A stretch of DNA of 64,000 nucleotides from Pseudomonas sp. PSKL.D1 (GTDB lineage Bacteria > Pseudomonadota > Gammaproteobacteria > Pseudomonadales > Pseudomonadaceae). Where the stretch lies: the NCBI RefSeq assembly GCF_028898945.1, contig NZ_CP118607.1, positions 310,001 through 374,000 on the forward strand. Reading direction: 5' to 3'. Positions 26,916 through 35,729 of this stretch are shown here, one piece after another. Below the pieces are notes generated by a model. That model was not told the DNA's origin and did not search any database. It saw nothing but the letters and a program-made list of their open reading frames with translations. The position numbers and the translations under genes are program-made. The number at the start of each line of letters is the position of its first letter. The stretch's first letter is position 1.

Positions 26916-28399
26916 TAGTGCTCCGGTACGCCAAGCGGTTGCTCGGCGGGTTTGTCAGTGGGGGCTGGCAGCGGCTTCTGCGGCACCGTGGGGCCGACGG
27001 TGACGATCACCAGTTTGTCGGCGGCCAAATGCTTGTTCATGGCAGCTTTTACCTGCTCGACAGTCAGCGCCTGGGATTGCTGCATGAAATCTTCCAGCCA
27101 GGTCAGCGGCAGATTATAGAAGCCGATGGCGCCCAGTTGCCCGACAATACTGGCGTTGCTGGCATTGGACAGCGGGAAGCTGCCGGCCAGTTCGCGCTTG
27201 GCATCGTCCAGCTCCTGCTGGGTTGGGCCGTTTTTCAGGTAGTCGGCAAGAATACCTTGAACCAGCTTCAGCGTACCTTCGCTGAGTTCTGCGCGGGTTT
27301 GCAGGTTGATCATGAACGGGCCGCGTACCTGCATCGGGCTGAATACCGAGTATACCCCGTAAGTCAGGCCGCGTTTTTCCCGCACTTCACTCATCAGGCG
27401 AGTGCCAAAGGCGCCGCCGCCGAGGATCTGGTTACCCAGCGACAGGGCAGGCCAGTCCGGGTCCTGGCGGTCGATGCCCAGCTCTGCGAGCATCAGGTGG
27501 GTCTGCTTGGTGGGGAAGTCGATGTGGGTGGCGCCGGCCTTCGGTTCGGCCGGTTGGGCGGGCTTGGCCAGGGCCGGGCCTTTGGGCAGTGCGGCGGAAA
27601 CCTGGGCGGCAATGGTTTCGGCTTCTGCGCGGCTGAGGTCGCCGACCAGCGCTATCACGGCATTGCCAGGGGTGTATGCCTTGGCGTGGAAAGCGCGCAG
27701 CTGCTCCAGAGTGATGCCCGGAATGCTTTCTGCGCTGCCATCGCTCGGGTGAGCGTAAGGGTGGTCGCCGTACAGTTTGCCGAACAGTGCCTTGCCGGCA
27801 ATTTTGCCTGGGCTCTGCTTCTCATACTCGAAACCGGCCAGCAGCTGGTTCTTGATGCGCTTGAGGGCATCTTCCGGGAACGTCGGCTTGCCGGCCACTT
27901 CAGCGAACAGTTTGAGCGCGGGCTCACGCTTGTCCTTGGCGCTGAGGCTGCGTAGCGAAGCTACGGCCATGTCGCGGTAGGAGCCGTTGCCAAAGTCGGC
28001 GCCAAGGCCTTCGAAGCCTTCGGCGATGGCAGTTACATCTTTGCCTGCAACGCCCTCGTTAAGCATTGCGTTTGTCAGCGCGGCCAGCCCGGGGGTATTG
28101 CCGTCCTGGCTGCTGCCGGCAGCGAAGGTTACGCGCAAGTCGAACATCGGCAGTTCACGGGCTTCGACGAACAGCACGCGGGCGCCTTCGGCGGTTTGCC
28201 AGTTTTGAATGTTCAGCTGCCTACGGCTGGGGGCCTTGCCGTCCAGTTCGGCCAGCGATTGCAGGGTGTTGGCCGGGCGCGCTGCATTGCTGTCGGCTGC
28301 CGCATGGGCCGGGCTGGCCAGCGCGGTTGCCACGGTAACCACCAGTGCGATGATGCCCGTACCTAACAGGGTGTGGCGGGGTACGCTGCGATCACTCAT
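26915..28399 (-). CDS. M16 peptidase-like protein, non-catalytic subunit
   Basis: The product is 494 residues from the ATG at 28399, with a signal peptide (GTGIIALVVTVATALASPAH). It has the tandem M16 fold, with TFAAGSSQDGNTPGLAALTN where active members carry HxxEH; no HxxEH is visible. The RGLTYGVYSVFSPM segment of the second domain is present. The gene overlaps the catalytic M16 gene upstream by 8 bases. This arrangement indicates a periplasmic heterodimeric protease in which this subunit supplies the binding half, as in mitochondrial processing peptidase-type pairs. Confidence 0.87.
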   Translation of the reverse strand: MSDRSVPRHTLLGTGIIALVVTVATALASPAHAAADSNAARPANTLQSLAELDGKAPSRRQLNIQNWQTAEGARVLFVEARELPMFDLRVTFAAGSSQDGNTPGLAALTNAMLNEGVAGKDVTAIAEGFEGLGADFGNGSYRDMAVASLRSLSAKDKREPALKLFAEVAGKPTFPEDALKRIKNQLLAGFEYEKQSPGKIAGKALFGKLYGDHPYAHPSDGSAESIPGITLEQLRAFHAKAYTPGNAVIALVGDLSRAEAETIAAQVSAALPKGPALAKPAQPAEPKAGATHIDFPTKQTHLMLAELGIDRQDPDWPALSLGNQILGGGAFGTRLMSEVREKRGLTYGVYSVFSPMQVRGPFMINLQTRAELSEGTLKLVQGILADYLKNGPTQQELDDAKRELAGSFPLSNASNASIVGQLGAIGFYNLPLTWLEDFMQQSQALTVEQVKAAMNKHLAADKLVIVTVGPTVPQKPLPAPTDKPAEQPLGVPEH

Positions 28400-29747
28400 G
28401 GGCGGCCTCCTCGGGCAAAACGTGGGCAACGCTGAGGCGTTCGCGGGTGAAATAGGTGCGTGCGGCATTCTGGATATCTTCGGGGGTGACGCGTTTGAGC
28501 TCATCCAGTTCGCTGTCGATCAGCTTCCAGGACAAGCCGACCGTCTCCAGCTGGCCAATGGTGGTGGCCTGGCTGCTGATGGAGTCGCGGTCGTAAACCA
28601 GGCCTGCAATTACCTGGGCGCGCACGCGCTCCAGCTCTTCGGCGCTGGGCGGGGTGGTCTTGAGTTCTTCGAGCAGTTGCCACACGCCTTTTTCCACATC
28701 AGCGAGGGTTTTCTGCTTTTGCACGTTTGGTGTGGCCGAAATCATGAACAGGCTGTCACCGCGGGTGAATGCGTTGTAGCCGGACGAGGCGCCTGCCACC
28801 AGTTCCTGGCCCCGCTCCAGGCGAGCGGGCAGACGGGCACTGTAGCCGCCGTCCAGCAAGGCTGAAATCAGCCGCAGGGCGTGGACGGTGCGCGGGTCCT
28901 TGGCGGTGGCAAGGCCGGGGACGTTAAAACCGTACAACAGGCTAGGCAGTTGAGTGCGCAGGTGCAAAGTCAGCTGGCGCAGGCCAGGCTCGGCAAGCTC
29001 GAGCGGCAGCTTGGCGGGCGGCACGGCGCGTTTGGGGATGCTGCCGAAATATTTCTGTGCCAGCGCTTTGACTTCGCTTTCGGTCACATCGCCAACTACC
29101 ACCAACGTGGCGTTGTTCGGCGCGTACCAGGACTCATACCAGTGCCGCAGCTCTTCGACCTTCATGCGTTCAAGGTCCGCCATCCAGCCAATGGTGGGGG
29201 TATGGTAGCCGCTGGCAGGGTAGGCCATGGCGCGGAACAGCTCCAATGCCTTGCCGTTGGGCTGGTCGTCGGTGCGCAGGCGGCGTTCTTCCTTGATCAC
29301 TTCGATTTCGCGGCTGAACTCATCGGCCGGCAGGCGCAAGCTGGCCAGGCGGTCGGCTTCCAGCTCCAGTGCGACGGGCAGGCGGTCGCGGGCGAGCACT
29401 TGGTAATAAGCGGTGTAGTCGTCGCTGGTGAAGGCGTTTTCCTCGGCGCCGAGGTCGCGCAAAATGCGCGAGGCCTCGCCGGGGCCGATCTTTGCGCTGC
29501 CCTTGAACATCATGTGTTCCAGCGCGTGGGAAAGGCCAGTCTGCCCCGGGGTTTCGTAGCTGGAGCCGACCTTGTACCAGATTTGCGAAACCACCACCGG
29601 CGCGCGGTGGTCTTCACGCACGACCACTTTAAGGCCGTTGTCGAGGATGAACTCGTGGGTGGGTTGCACATCGGCGGCCAGGGCCGCAAGCGGCAGGCAA
29701 AGCGTGCTGAGCAACAGGCCAGCGGCCCGGCGGGCTAGAGCATTCAT
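28392..29747 (-). CDS. M16 family zinc metallopeptidase, catalytic subunit
   Basis: The 451-residue product has a signal peptide (AGLLLSTLCLPLAALA) and the inverted zinc motif HALEHMMFKGS near residue 80 (HxxEH, with the distal glutamate in the following helix). The second domain has RGDSLFMISATPNV. It is periplasmic or membrane-associated and probably works with the overlapping non-catalytic partner. The operon is M16 catalytic, M16 partner, rsmD, divergent from ftsY. The substrate is unknown. Confidence 0.9.
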   Translation of the reverse strand: MNALARRAAGLLLSTLCLPLAALAADVQPTHEFILDNGLKVVVREDHRAPVVVSQIWYKVGSSYETPGQTGLSHALEHMMFKGSAKIGPGEASRILRDLGAEENAFTSDDYTAYYQVLARDRLPVALELEADRLASLRLPADEFSREIEVIKEERRLRTDDQPNGKALELFRAMAYPASGYHTPTIGWMADLERMKVEELRHWYESWYAPNNATLVVVGDVTESEVKALAQKYFGSIPKRAVPPAKLPLELAEPGLRQLTLHLRTQLPSLLYGFNVPGLATAKDPRTVHALRLISALLDGGYSARLPARLERGQELVAGASSGYNAFTRGDSLFMISATPNVQKQKTLADVEKGVWQLLEELKTTPPSAEELERVRAQVIAGLVYDRDSISSQATTIGQLETVGLSWKLIDSELDELKRVTPEDIQNAARTYFTRERLSVAHVLPEEAAHE

Positions 29748-29978
29748 ACAATGTTTAACCTGTTCGGCGGCCCGCTGGTTTAGCGTCGACGGGCCAGGAG
29801 GTGCTAGGATACTGATCCGGTTGCCTGGCGACCATGCCTGTCGCCGCTCTGGCCCACAGGCCCATTAAGACAAAACATTGCGCATGAACCAGCCGGATTC
29901 AAAATAGTCTGTTCTGCGTTTAGAGAATTCCCGATGCGCCAGTGCTGGCCCATCGCTACCCTGAGATAGCCGTCTTCC

Positions 29979-31505
29979 ATGTTTGGTTCCAACGACGACA
30001 AAAAAGCGCCTGCCGAGGCTGGCGAGAAAAAAGGCCTGTTCAGCTGGTTTCGCAAGAAGCCGCAGCAACCTGTCGCCGAACAGCCGCAAAGCCCTGAGCC
30101 ACAGGCTGCCGAGCCGGTAGCGCCGCAGCCAGCCGTCGAGCAACCCGTTGCAGCTCCGGCTGAGCCGGTGGCCGAGGTTGTACCCGTGGTCAAGGCCCCG
30201 GAGCCGGAGATTGTGCAGCCTGGTGCTGCCCCGGAGCCAATCAAGCCTGTTGAGCCGGCCGTAGTTGCCGAGCCGATCCAGCCACCAGCGCCTGTTGCAA
30301 TCCCGGAGCCAGTCAAGGCACCAGAGCCTGTTGCAGTCCCGGAGCCAGTCAAGGCACCAGAGCCTGTTGCAGTCCCGGAGCCAGTCAAAGCTCCAGAGCC
30401 TGTTGCTGCTGTGCAACCTGCCAGCACCCCCGTTGAACCGCCAGTCAGCAACCTGGTGCTGCCAGTCGCTGAAGAACCTGTCGCCCTGGTGCCGGACCTT
30501 GAGCCCATGGCTCCGCCAGCCATCCCTGAGCGTCCGGCGCCAGAGGCCGTTGCGCCTGTTGTTGCTGCCGAGCCGTCCAAGCCCGGTTTCTTCGCCCGTC
30601 TCAAGCAAGGCCTGTCGAAGACCAGCGCCAGCATCGGCGAAGGTATGGCCAGCCTGTTCATGGGCAAGAAGGCCATCGATGATGACCTGCTCGATGAAAT
30701 TGAAACCCGATTGCTGACCGCAGACGTCGGTGTGGAGGCCACTTCGGCCATCGTGCAGAACCTGACCCAAAAAGTTGCCCGCAAGCAGCTTGCAGACGCT
30801 GAAGCGCTGTACAAGTCGCTGCAGGAAGAGTTGGCCGCACTGCTGCGCCCGGTGGAGCAGCCGCTGAAGGTCGAAGCTCAGAACAATCCCTACGTGATCC
30901 TCGTAGTGGGCGTGAACGGTGCAGGCAAAACCACCACCATCGGCAAGCTGGCCAAAAAACTGCAATTGGAAGGCAAGAAAGTCATGCTGGCTGCCGGCGA
31001 TACCTTCCGTGCCGCTGCCGTGGAGCAATTGCAGGTATGGGGTGAGCGCAACCAGATCCCGGTGATTGCTCAGCACACCGGTGCCGACTCTGCCTCTGTC
31101 ATTTTCGACGCCGTGCAGGCCGCCAAGGCCCGTGGCGCTGACGTGTTGATCGCCGACACCGCCGGCCGCCTGCACACCAAAGACAACTTGATGGAAGAGC
31201 TTAAAAAGGTTCGTCGTGTCATTGGCAAACTCGATGCCGAAGCCCCGCACGAAGTGCTGTTGGTGCTCGACGCCGGTACCGGCCAGAACGCCATCAGCCA
31301 GGCCAAGTACTTCAACCAGAGCGTTGAGCTGACCGGCCTGGCCTTGACCAAGCTGGACGGCACCGCCAAAGGCGGGGTGATCTTCGCCCTGGCCAAGCAG
31401 TTCAAGCTGCCGATTCGCTTTATCGGTGTCGGTGAAGGCATCGACGACCTGCGTACCTTCGAAGCCGAGCCGTTCGTCAAGGCTCTGTTCGCCGAGCGAG
31501 ACTGA
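29979..31505 (+). CDS. ftsY: Signal recognition particle receptor FtsY
   Basis: The 508-residue product targets ribosome-SRP complexes to the inner membrane. The long N-terminal region (~1-200) is acidic, proline- and alanine-rich and contains a perfect 12-residue repeat (PVAVPEPVKAPE-type). The NG domain follows: FARLKQGLSKTSAS, G1 GVNGAGKTTTIGKLA, DTFRAAAVEQLQ, G3 DTAGRLHTK and G4 TKLDGTAKGG. It is the first gene of ftsY-ftsE-ftsX-(rpoH). The N-terminal A domain varies in length between strains because of the repeat. Confidence 0.97.
   Translation: MFGSNDDKKAPAEAGEKKGLFSWFRKKPQQPVAEQPQSPEPQAAEPVAPQPAVEQPVAAPAEPVAEVVPVVKAPEPEIVQPGAAPEPIKPVEPAVVAEPIQPPAPVAIPEPVKAPEPVAVPEPVKAPEPVAVPEPVKAPEPVAAVQPASTPVEPPVSNLVLPVAEEPVALVPDLEPMAPPAIPERPAPEAVAPVVAAEPSKPGFFARLKQGLSKTSASIGEGMASLFMGKKAIDDDLLDEIETRLLTADVGVEATSAIVQNLTQKVARKQLADAEALYKSLQEELAALLRPVEQPLKVEAQNNPYVILVVGVNGAGKTTTIGKLAKKLQLEGKKVMLAAGDTFRAAAVEQLQVWGERNQIPVIAQHTGADSASVIFDAVQAAKARGADVLIADTAGRLHTKDNLMEELKKVRRVIGKLDAEAPHEVLLVLDAGTGQNAISQAKYFNQSVELTGLALTKLDGTAKGGVIFALAKQFKLPIRFIGVGEGIDDLRTFEAEPFVKALFAERD
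30291..30398 (+). repeat. In-frame 36-bp tandem repeat within ftsY
   Basis: Three consecutive 36-base units (30291-30326, 30327-30362, 30363-30398), nearly identical, start CCTGTTGCA and end near CCAGAG. Each codes for PVA-PEPVKAPE. A partial fourth copy (CCTGTTGC) follows. It is a coding minisatellite likely to vary by slippage. Confidence 0.9.
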
Positions 31506-31507
31506 CC

Positions 31508-32179
31508 ATGATCCGATTCGAACAGGTTGCCAAGCGCTACCCAAACGGCCATGTCGGCTTGCATGAGCTGAGTTTTCGGGCCCGCCGTGGCGAATTCCTG
31601 TTCGTCACCGGCCATTCCGGCGCGGGCAAGAGCACCTTGCTGCGCCTGCTGCTGGCCATGGAGCGCCCGACCAGCGGCAAACTGATGCTGGCAGGGCAGG
31701 ACCTGGGCCAGATCAGCAATGCGCAGATCCCGTTCCTGCGCCGACAAATCGGCGTGGTGTTCCAGAACCACCAGTTGCTGTTTGATCGCACGGTATTCAA
31801 CAACATCGCGTTGCCACTGCAAATTCTCGGCTTGTCCAAGGCCGAAATCACCAAAAAGGTGGATTCGGCCTTGGAGCGTGTTTCCCTGTCTGACAAAGGC
31901 GACCTGTTCCCGGCGGACTTGTCCACCGGGCAGCAGCAACGCGTGGGCATTGCCCGTGCCATCGTGCACCAGCCGGCCTTGCTGCTGGCCGACGAGCCCA
32001 CCGGTAACCTTGACCCGCGCCTGGCTGCCGAAATCATGGGCGTGTTCGAAGACATCAACCGCCTGGGGACCACGGTTCTGATTGCCAGCCACGACCTGGC
32101 ACTGATCGCACGCATGCGCCATCGCATGCTCACCTTGCAGCGCGGCCGGCTTATCGGCGATGGGGAGGCCGGGCAATGA
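31508..32179 (+). CDS. ftsE: Cell-division ATP-binding protein FtsE
   Basis: The 223-residue ATPase of the FtsEX complex controls peptidoglycan hydrolases at the septum. Walker A GHSGAGKSTLLRLLLA, the ABC signature LSTGQQQRVGIARAI, Walker B LLLADEPTGNLDP and the H-loop SHDLA are all present. It starts 3 bases after ftsY and overlaps ftsX by 4 bases. Confidence 0.97.
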   Translation: MIRFEQVAKRYPNGHVGLHELSFRARRGEFLFVTGHSGAGKSTLLRLLLAMERPTSGKLMLAGQDLGQISNAQIPFLRRQIGVVFQNHQLLFDRTVFNNIALPLQILGLSKAEITKKVDSALERVSLSDKGDLFPADLSTGQQQRVGIARAIVHQPALLLADEPTGNLDPRLAAEIMGVFEDINRLGTTVLIASHDLALIARMRHRMLTLQRGRLIGDGEAGQ

Positions 32180-33204
32180 GCACCACACGTACACCAAAGG
32201 TTTCCGAGCGCGTCGCACCCAAGGCTGCAGACCCGCAGCCTGCAAAAAAGAAGCGCGGCGACCACGACGATGACGGCCCGGACTTCCGCACGCTGCTCAA
32301 CGCCTGGCTGGAGAGCCATCGCGCCAGCCTGGCCGACAGCTTGCGCCGCCTGGGCAAGCAGCCGATCGGCAGCTTTTTCACCTGCCTGGTCATGGCGGTG
32401 GCGTTGAGCATGCCTATGGGCCTGTCGCTGTTGCTGAAGAACGTCGAGAAGCTCGGCGGCTCCTGGCAACGTGCGGCGCAGATTTCCCTGTACCTGAAGC
32501 TTGATGCCGGCAGCCGGGAAGGCGAGGCGCTGCGCGATGAAATCAAGGGTATGCCTGGCGTGGCAGACGCGTTGTACGTCAGCCGTGAACAGGCGTTGGA
32601 AGAGTTCCAGCAACAATCCGGGCTGGGCGAAGCGCTACGCGAACTGCCTGACAATCCGCTGCCTGGCGTGGTGGTGGTGACGCCGACCGAAGTCGACAAG
32701 CCGGCGCTGGAAGCGTTGCGCCAGCGCCTGTCGGAACTGGGGCATGTGGAAAACGCTCAACTTGATCTGGTTTGGGTAGAACGGCTGGCCGCCATCCTGA
32801 AGCTGGGCGATCGCTTCGTCTTCGGCCTGGCCGTCATGCTGATTTCCGCCCTGCTGTTAGTAATCGGTAACACAATTCGTCTACATATTGAAAACCGCCG
32901 CATCGAGATCGAAGTGATCAAGCTGGTAGGCGGCACCGACAGCTACGTGCGCAGGCCTTTCCTGTACATGGGGGCCTTGTATGGCCTGGGTGCGGGAGTG
33001 TTGGCGTGGGGCATTCTGGCATTCGGCCTGAACTGGCTGAATGAGGCCGTGGTAGGGCTGTCCGGGCTGTATGAGAGTGATTTTGCCCTGGGTGGCGTTC
33101 CTGCGTCCGATGGTCTGTCTCTCTTGATCGGAGCGGTGCTGTTAGGGTATATCGGTGCATGGATCGCGGTAGCCCGTCACCTGAACGAACTGGCACCACG
33201 ATAG
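32176..33204 (+). CDS. ftsX: Cell-division membrane protein FtsX
   Basis: The 342-residue product has a charged cytoplasmic N-terminus, a first membrane helix at about residues 70-92, a periplasmic domain (about 93-215) that contacts the amidase activator EnvC, and three C-terminal helices (FVFGLAVMLISALLLVIGNT, ALYGLGAGVLAWGILAF, LIGAVLLGYIGAWIAVA). It pairs with FtsE through overlapping reading frames (ATGA). Its end lies 111 bases before rpoH. Confidence 0.95.
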   Translation: MSTTRTPKVSERVAPKAADPQPAKKKRGDHDDDGPDFRTLLNAWLESHRASLADSLRRLGKQPIGSFFTCLVMAVALSMPMGLSLLLKNVEKLGGSWQRAAQISLYLKLDAGSREGEALRDEIKGMPGVADALYVSREQALEEFQQQSGLGEALRELPDNPLPGVVVVTPTEVDKPALEALRQRLSELGHVENAQLDLVWVERLAAILKLGDRFVFGLAVMLISALLLVIGNTIRLHIENRRIEIEVIKLVGGTDSYVRRPFLYMGALYGLGAGVLAWGILAFGLNWLNEAVVGLSGLYESDFALGGVPASDGLSLLIGAVLLGYIGAWIAVARHLNELAPR

Positions 33205-33220
33205 TTTTTACGTGCCAGCA

Positions 33221-33267
33221 TTGACATTTTTTTCATTCAGGAACTTGTACCGTCGTTCCGGGTCAAT
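33221..33267 (+). promoter_or_regulatory. rpoH promoter region: candidate sigma-70 and AlgU/sigma-E-type promoters
   Basis: TTGACA at 33221 with a 18-base spacer to TTGTAC could be a sigma-70-type promoter. Overlapping it, GAACTT at 33241-33246, a 16-base spacer and TCAAT at 33263 match the sigma-E/AlgU pattern seen at rpoH promoters in other proteobacteria. A transcription map is needed to confirm the start. Confidence 0.45.
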
Positions 33268-33315
33268 GTTGGCAGCGCTCACAAGGCGCGAGTCTAGTAA
33301 GTCGGAGGTTCTTGA

Positions 33316-34170
33316 ATGACCACATCGTTGCAACCTGCCTATGCCCTGGTTCCTGGTGCAAACCTTGAAGCCTACGTGCACACGGTCAACAGCATCCCGC
33401 TGCTGACTGTCGAGCAGGAGCGTGATCTGGCCGAGCGTCTCTACTATGAGCAGGATCTTGAGGCCGCTCGGCAAATGGTGATGGCCCACCTGCGTTTTGT
33501 CGTACACATCGCCCGTAGCTATGCAGGCTACGGGCTGGCTCAGGCTGACCTGATTCAGGAAGGCAACGTGGGCCTGATGAAAGCCGTCAAGCGCTTCAAC
33601 CCCGAAATGGGCGTGCGCCTGGTGTCTTTCGCCGTGCACTGGATCAAGGCGGAAATCCACGAATTCATCCTGCGCAACTGGCGCATCGTCAAGGTGGCTA
33701 CCACCAAGGCCCAGCGCAAGCTGTTCTTCAACCTGCGCAGCCAGAAGAAGCGCCTGGCCTGGCTGAACAATGATGAAGTGCATCGCGTGGCGGAAAGCCT
33801 GGGTGTAGAACCCCGTGAAGTGCGCGAAATGGAAAGCCGTCTCAGCGGGCAGGACATGGCCTTCGACCCGGCCGCCGAAGCGGATGACGACAGCGCCTTC
33901 CAGTCGCCTGCGCATTACCTCGAAGACCACCGCTATGACCCGGCTGTGCAGCTGGAAGATGCCGACTGGAGCGACAACTCCACCAGCAACCTGCATGTAG
34001 CCCTGCAGGGTCTGGACGAGCGTAGCCGCGACATTCTCTACCAGCGTTGGTTGGCCGAAGAGAAAGCGACGTTGCATGAGCTGGCTGACAAGTACAGCGT
34101 TTCGGCTGAGCGGATTCGCCAGCTTGAAAAAAATGCGATGAACAAGGTCAAGGCGTTGATCGCGGTCTGA
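33316..34170 (+). CDS. rpoH: RNA polymerase heat-shock sigma factor RpoH (sigma-32)
   Basis: The 284-residue sigma factor directs heat-shock gene transcription. Region 2 ([37 protein letters not shown]), the RpoH box QRKLFFNLR, and region 4 ([23 protein letters not shown]) are clear. Translation starts at ATG 33316 with AAGTCGGAGG ahead. It follows ftsX by 111 bases containing its own promoter candidates and ends at a good terminator. Confidence 0.97.
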   Translation: MTTSLQPAYALVPGANLEAYVHTVNSIPLLTVEQERDLAERLYYEQDLEAARQMVMAHLRFVVHIARSYAGYGLAQADLIQEGNVGLMKAVKRFNPEMGVRLVSFAVHWIKAEIHEFILRNWRIVKVATTKAQRKLFFNLRSQKKRLAWLNNDEVHRVAESLGVEPREVREMESRLSGQDMAFDPAAEADDDSAFQSPAHYLEDHRYDPAVQLEDADWSDNSTSNLHVALQGLDERSRDILYQRWLAEEKATLHELADKYSVSAERIRQLEKNAMNKVKALIAV

Positions 34171-34190
34171 TCAAGCCAGGTTCCAATGGA

Positions 34191-34225
34191 AAGCCGCTGG
34201 CCTGATAGGGTGAGCGGCTTTTTGT
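34191..34225 (+). terminator. Terminator of rpoH
   Basis: AAGCCGCT, a 14-base loop and AGCGGCTT are followed by TTTTGTTTT, 20 bases after the rpoH stop. It directly abuts the end of the convergent mtgA gene. Confidence 0.88.
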
Positions 34226-34226
34226 T

Positions 34227-34937
34227 TTAGAGCTTGCGCGAGCTGTCCAGCTGCATCAGATAGCTCGGCCCGCCCAGCTGGCTCATCTGCCGGCGAATCC
34301 AACCCGCCCGGCTTGCGACATAGGTACTTGGCCGGCTGGCGCTCCATTTGATCGGGCTGGGCAGCACGGCCGCCAGCTGAGCCGCCTGCTGGCGGCTCAA
34401 GCGGCTGGCATCGACGCCAAAGTGGTACCGCGCTGCTGCCTGGGCGCCAAACACGCCTTTGCCCCACTCGGCGCTATTGAGGTAAACCTCAAGAATCCGC
34501 TCTTTCGACCAGAACAGCTCGATCAGCGCTGTGAACCAGGCTTCCAGCCCTTTGCGGAACCAGCTGCGCCCGGACCACAGGAACAAGTTCTTGGCCACTT
34601 GTTGGGTCAGGGTGCTGGCACCCCGAATGCTGCCGCCGCGCTCGTTGTACGCCAGTGCGGCTTGGATAGCCGGGATATCGAACCCCCAGTGGCTGGCGAA
34701 CTTCTGGTCCTCGCCTGCGATGACCGCCACTTTGAGCTCGTCAGAGATGTTCTCCCATGGCTCCCAGTCCCGTTGCAGGTCGAGCGGCTCGCCGCTGACC
34801 CACGATTGCACCTTGCGCTCGACCATCAGTGCCGTGCCCGGTGGCGGCACCCAGCGAAACACCAGCACCAGCACGATGCTGCCAGCAGCAAACCAGAGCA
34901 GGGCGCGGGAAAGGCGGCGGATGAGGGATGACAACAT
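34227..34937 (-). CDS. mtgA: Monofunctional biosynthetic peptidoglycan transglycosylase
   Basis: The product is 236 residues from the ATG at 34937. One N-terminal membrane helix (SRALLWFAAGSIVLVLVF) is followed by a single glycosyltransferase-51 domain. It has EDQKFASHWGFD, GGSIRGASTLTQQVAKNL, ERILEVYLNSAEWGKGVFGA and the final RQAAQLAAVLPSP signature. It polymerises lipid II glycan chains without a transpeptidase domain. It converges on rpoH and lies back-to-back with the DUF423 gene. The longer reading frame upstream is not used. Confidence 0.95.
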   Translation of the reverse strand: MLSSLIRRLSRALLWFAAGSIVLVLVFRWVPPPGTALMVERKVQSWVSGEPLDLQRDWEPWENISDELKVAVIAGEDQKFASHWGFDIPAIQAALAYNERGGSIRGASTLTQQVAKNLFLWSGRSWFRKGLEAWFTALIELFWSKERILEVYLNSAEWGKGVFGAQAAARYHFGVDASRLSRQQAAQLAAVLPSPIKWSASRPSTYVASRAGWIRRQMSQLGGPSYLMQLDSSRKL

Positions 34938-35001
34938 GGCGATGGCTTGGCCGGACCGGTGGAACGGGCCATTATACAGACCCGATCCAAGGAGTCGTCC
35001 C

Positions 35002-35373
35002 ATGCTTCGCAGCTTCCTGATGCTTGCCGCGTTTTTCGGCTTTACCGGTGTTGCCTTGGGCGCCTTCGCTGCGCACGGGCTGAAAAACCGGCTGACGGCC
35101 GATTACCTGGCCATTTTTCACACCGGCGTGACCTATCAGCTAGTCCATGCCTTGGCGATCTTCGGCGTTGCCGTTTTGTCCGCGCATATACCGGGCCGAC
35201 TGGTGGGCTGGGCCGGTGGTCTGTTCGCCCTGGGTATCCTGCTGTTCTCCGGTAGCCTGTATCTGCTGACCCTCAGTGGCCTGGGCAAGCTGGGTATCAT
35301 CACCCCTATTGGCGGCCTGTGCTTTCTGGCGGGCTGGTTTTGCCTGGGGCTGGCTGCCTGGCGGCTGGCTTGA
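35002..35373 (+). CDS. DUF423 (YgdD-type) small membrane protein
   Basis: The product is 123 residues from the ATG at 35002, with GGAG just upstream. It has four hydrophobic segments; GVALGAFAAHGLKN near residue 18 and TGVTYQLVHALAIF near 50 are typical of DUF423. Function is unknown; it is an inner-membrane protein. It is divergent from mtgA and 102 bases ahead of thiS. Confidence 0.85.
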   Translation: MLRSFLMLAAFFGFTGVALGAFAAHGLKNRLTADYLAIFHTGVTYQLVHALAIFGVAVLSAHIPGRLVGWAGGLFALGILLFSGSLYLLTLSGLGKLGIITPIGGLCFLAGWFCLGLAAWRLA

Positions 35374-35475
35374 CCGAATGAGCAAGAAACAGGACAAGAG
35401 GTGCCCTGCAATCGTGTGAAAAATGTCCTACAAACGCTAGAATGCGGGCCCCCGAAAAAAATGGTGACCGTGCGC

Positions 35476-35676
35476 ATGCGCATCCAATTGAACGGTGAAC
35501 CCTTTGAATTGCCCGCAGGCGAAAGCGTTGCGGCCCTGTTGGCGCGCCTGGACCTGACCGGGCGCCGTGTTGCGGTGGAACTCAACCTGGATATCGTGCC
35601 GCGCAGCCAGCACGAGAGCACGCCGCTCAATGAAGGCGACCAGGTCGAAGTGGTCCACGCCATCGGCGGCGGCTAA
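35476..35676 (+). CDS. thiS: Thiamine biosynthesis sulfur carrier ThiS
   Basis: The product is 66 residues from the ATG at 35476, a length typical for ThiS. It has a ubiquitin-like fold ([20 protein letters not shown]) and ends EVVHAIGGG with the C-terminal GG that is thiocarboxylated. It hands sulfur to ThiG, whose gene follows 53 bases later. The longer in-frame upstream extension is rejected because it disagrees with the family start. Confidence 0.95.
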   Translation: MRIQLNGEPFELPAGESVAALLARLDLTGRRVAVELNLDIVPRSQHESTPLNEGDQVEVVHAIGGG

Positions 35677-35729
35677 CCCCTGCCGGCCATTTACACGCAA
35701 GCCCCGCAACCTTTTCCCGAGGAACCACG

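Noticed and set aside
29804..31544. Long minus-strand open frames (336 and 559 codons) rich in glycine/threonine repeats
   Set aside because: They lie antisense to ftsY and owe their length to its codon usage and 36-bp repeats; no family motifs.
35374..35475. TPP riboswitch before thiS
   Set aside because: The gap is only 102 bases and shows no THI-box (CUGAGA) pattern.
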